A DNA stretch of 29,239 nucleotides from a virus. The stretch is from IMG/VR virus record IMGVR_UViG_3300030020_000077, positions 1 through 29,239 of that record; one strand, written 5' to 3'. Within the stretch, counting starts at the first letter, position 1. Every line of letters begins with the position of its first letter. The translations under genes and the position numbers were made by a program. This document shows positions 28,081 to 29,239 of this stretch, piece by piece. The notes beneath the pieces were generated by a model. That model saw nothing but the letters and a program-made list of their open reading frames with translations. It was not told the DNA's origin and ran no database searches.

Positions 28081-28616
28081 GGGAGGACCGCCGCGTCGTC
28101 GATGTCGAGCTCGGCGGCGATGCTGCGAAACATCCGGGCGGCGGCGGTGCCGTAGTCGTCGGGCTGCCCGGCGTCGGACAGGAACTTCTCCGGTGCTTCC
28201 TGGAACTGTCGTTGCCACTCGGTGAAGATGGCTGCGATCACGTCATTCATGCGTCTCCTTCTGGTTGGTGATTCTCGGGTGCGTAGGCCGGCATCGATCT
28301 CCGCCACCTCGCTCTTCCAGACCGACTTCTCGAGGTCGGGGCCGGCGAGGTGCAGCAGGCACTGGCGCGCCAGGGCGCGGCCGGCATGCTTCGGGTGGAT
28401 TTCGCTCAACTGAGCGATCTTCCGCAGGGTGTGACGCATCGCCCCGGCGCTGGCCTCGACGAGCTCCAGTCGATCAAGGAGTCGGACAATGTCCGGATCG
28501 AGGCCATGACCGTCAGGATGGAGCACGTCGGCCTGGGGATGCACCGACTCGCAGGTGATCGCGTGGCGATCGATGATTTCCTGGCGTTCGGTGGGGCTGA
28601 CCGGGCCGACCTTCAC
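28077..28616 (-). CDS. Hypothetical protein with possible internal second start, 179 aa
   Basis: The GTG at 28616 overlaps the preceding stop as GTGA. The N-terminal part (MKVGPVSPTERQEIIDRHAI) and a helical middle (LDRLELVEASAGAMRHTLRK, then HPKHAGRALARQCLLHLAGP) suggest an all-helical protein. At residues 118-122, TRRRRM is encoded by a perfect Shine-Dalgarno and start combination (AGAAGGAGACGC then ATG at 28250). From there MNDVIAAIFTEWQRQFQEA and DDYGTAAARMFRSIAAEL look like a separate small actinophage protein of 57 residues. Either one protein is made, or two overlapping products share a frame. I know no function for either part. Confidence 0.6.
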   Translation of the reverse strand: MKVGPVSPTERQEIIDRHAITCESVHPQADVLHPDGHGLDPDIVRLLDRLELVEASAGAMRHTLRKIAQLSEIHPKHAGRALARQCLLHLAGPDLEKSVWKSEVAEIDAGLRTRESPTRRRRMNDVIAAIFTEWQRQFQEAPEKFLSDAGQPDDYGTAAARMFRSIAAELDIDDAAVLP

Positions 28617-28921
28617 CCTTCACCCCCTTCCGGTGAGGGGGCCGGGAGCCACAGTTCGCACGCGGGCCATGAGACTCGGATATAGGCGACGGCTCCCATC
28701 AACCATGCAGGCTCGGCGGCCTTGTGGCATCGGCTGTCCTCGTAGTGGGCGCAAGTGCCGCAGCTTTCTCCGAGCGGCTGACGGAACTCCCGGCGACTGG
28801 CCGGGTTGAACCCCCTTTCAAGCATCAGTTGTCGGCGGACCGTGCGGTGTGGGTCGGGCGACACCTCCTCGAGGAAACCGGGGACGGAACACGGGCCAGG
28901 ATCGGGCAGTTGATCGCTCAT
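28613..28921 (-). CDS. Small Cys-rich protein, 102 aa
   Basis: The ATG at 28921 follows GGGAGGGGAGGG and overlaps the preceding stop as ATGA. The 102-aa product has an N-terminal region with CSVPGFLEEVSPDPHRTVRR and a Cys module, ESCGTCAHYEDSRCHKAAEP, closing with VSWPACELW. The order C..C, then a further C and a 'WPAC' is a possible zinc or Fe-S site that I have seen in small actinophage proteins. The last residues, APSPEGGEG, are encoded by the hairpin repeat that spans the next gene's start. The function is unknown; binding of nucleic acid or of another protein through the metal site is plausible. Confidence 0.65.
   Translation of the reverse strand: MSDQLPDPGPCSVPGFLEEVSPDPHRTVRRQLMLERGFNPASRREFRQPLGESCGTCAHYEDSRCHKAAEPAWLMGAVAYIRVSWPACELWLPAPSPEGGEG
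28623..28641 (-). repeat. Start-site hairpin repeat, copy 1
   Basis: CCCCCT-CACCGGA-AGGGGG: 6-bp stem, 7-nt loop, in the last codons of the 102-aa gene and directly before the GTG start of the 179-aa gene. The 3' arm supplies the GGGGG and following GAAGG that serve as RBS. It is the first of three similar elements (see 28926 and 29108). Confidence 0.7.
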
Positions 28922-29100
28922 CCCTCCCCTCCCGTGGGTGAGGGGGATGGCCAGGGTTGGAACCGGCCACATGCTTGCGCCAGGCCGAACAATCCGTGGT
29001 GTCGCCGTGCGTAGGTGCAGCGATTGCACGGTGCGTCGTCCGTGGCTTTCTTCCACTTCTTGTCAGCCGCCCTCTGTCGCCAATCGTCCCAGCGGCTCAT
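28918..29100 (-). CDS. Small basic protein with CxxC, 60 aa
   Basis: The ATG at 29100 follows GGGGGACGAAGG and its stop overlaps the next start as ATGA. The 60-aa product reads MSRWDDWRQRAADKKWKKAT, then DDAPCNRCTYARRHHGLFGL and AQACGRFQPW, ending PSPSPTGGEG. One CxxC pair, another Cys and two His could bind zinc; the N-terminus is a basic helix. The C-terminal tail is encoded by a hairpin repeat and resembles the tails of both neighbouring proteins. Function unknown; a small DNA- or RNA-binding protein is conceivable. Confidence 0.6.
   Translation of the reverse strand: MSRWDDWRQRAADKKWKKATDDAPCNRCTYARRHHGLFGLAQACGRFQPWPSPSPTGGEG
28926..28945 (-). repeat. Start-site hairpin repeat, copy 2
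   Basis: CCCCTC-ACCCACGG-GAGGGG: 6-bp stem, 8-nt loop, at the end of the 60-aa gene and directly before the ATG of the 102-aa gene. The 3' arm contains the GGGAGGGG that forms the RBS. The sequence CCATCCCCCTCACCCA is shared with copy 3. Confidence 0.7.
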
Positions 29101-29239
29101 CCTTCGTCCCCCTTGGGTGAGGGGGATGGGGTGGGGGGCGTCCGGTCGAAGTCGGTGAACCAAATGCACCGTCCGGGGTGTCCGAGCCAAAGCACGCATC
29201 CAGAGGCGACGGTTTCCGGCGTGCCGGGGATGTCGCACT
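29097..29239 (-). CDS. C-terminal part of an unknown gene cut by the right edge
   Basis: An open frame of 46 residues runs from the right edge to a TGA at 29099-29097, overlapping the next ATG. It reads CDIPGTPETVASGCVLWLGH, PGRCIWFTDFDR and ends PPTPSPSPKGDEG. The start lies beyond the window. Three Cys and the tight junction with the next gene suggest a real small gene. Its C-terminal tail is encoded by the hairpin repeat at 29108-29125, as in the two genes that follow. Confidence 0.55.
   Translation of the reverse strand, partial: CDIPGTPETVASGCVLWLGHPGRCIWFTDFDRTPPTPSPSPKGDEG
29108..29125 (-). repeat. Start-site hairpin repeat, copy 3
   Basis: CCCCCT-CACCCA-AGGGGG: 6-bp stem, 6-nt loop, in the last codons of the partial gene and 7 nt before the ATG of the 60-aa gene. 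The 3' arm and following ACGAAGG form the RBS. Same plan as copies 1 and 2. Confidence 0.7.

Noticed and set aside
1-29239. CRISPR arrays, tRNA genes, integrase and attachment site, transposase
   Set aside because: I looked for spaced direct repeats, cloverleaf-type sequences, tyrosine or serine recombinase motifs and DDE transposase motifs on both strands and found none I could support.

Overview
This window looks like the late (packaging, structural and lysis) region of a siphovirus, or a prophage of the same kind, from a high-GC actinobacterial host. The grounds are the HK97-type head genes, a long-tail module with a tape measure and a frameshifted tail-assembly chaperone, an HNH nuclease beside the terminase, an endolysin candidate of the DUF1906 (Rv2525c-like) type, frequent GTG and TTG starts, and several small proteins of types I associate with actinobacteriophages. 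All assignments come from reading the sequence; no database was searched. No integrase, replication gene, tRNA or CRISPR array is visible, and genes run off both ends.

Almost everything reads on the minus strand, so gene order runs from right to left. 29239-26817 holds small genes of unknown function (partial, 60, 102, 179, 99, 52, 59 and 200 codons), the first three separated by a recurring hairpin that also encodes a shared C-terminal tail. 26816-26461 has no gene I can support and may hold the late promoter and/or the packaging site. 26460-22848 is packaging: HNH nuclease, small terminase, large terminase, an LSm-like protein and the portal. 22839-18158 is the capsid: a prohead protease carrying a DnaJ-type zinc motif, followed by two tandem paralogous major capsid proteins with different N-terminal modules, each gene followed by a TTCG-loop hairpin. 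18073-14701 is head completion and connector: a virion-like protein, a glycosyltransferase-like protein, three small proteins, a BppU-type/adaptor fusion and a tail terminator candidate.

14678-6068 is the tail: a small acidic protein, the tail tube, the chaperone G/GT pair with a -1 slippery site, a gp10-like protein, the tape measure, a distal tail protein and three tail-tip or receptor-binding candidates. A single plus-strand gene (5523-6071) interrupts the operon. It encodes a membrane-anchored, Thr/Ala-rich protein, has its own near-leaderless promoter candidate, and ends in a CTAG that also supplies the stop of the convergent tail gene. 5479-1 is the lysis module and beyond: the DUF1906-type endolysin, four membrane proteins (holin candidates), a papain-like cysteine peptidase, a second HNH-like protein, a tail-fibre-like protein with an inserted domain, and two uncharacterised proteins.

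Most junctions are 1-8 nt overlaps (TGATG, ATGA, GTGA), implying translationally coupled polycistronic expression. The most unusual points are the duplicated capsid gene with exchanged N-termini, the zinc motif in the protease, the BppU/adaptor fusion, the antisense moron-like gene, and the repeated start-site hairpins at the right end.
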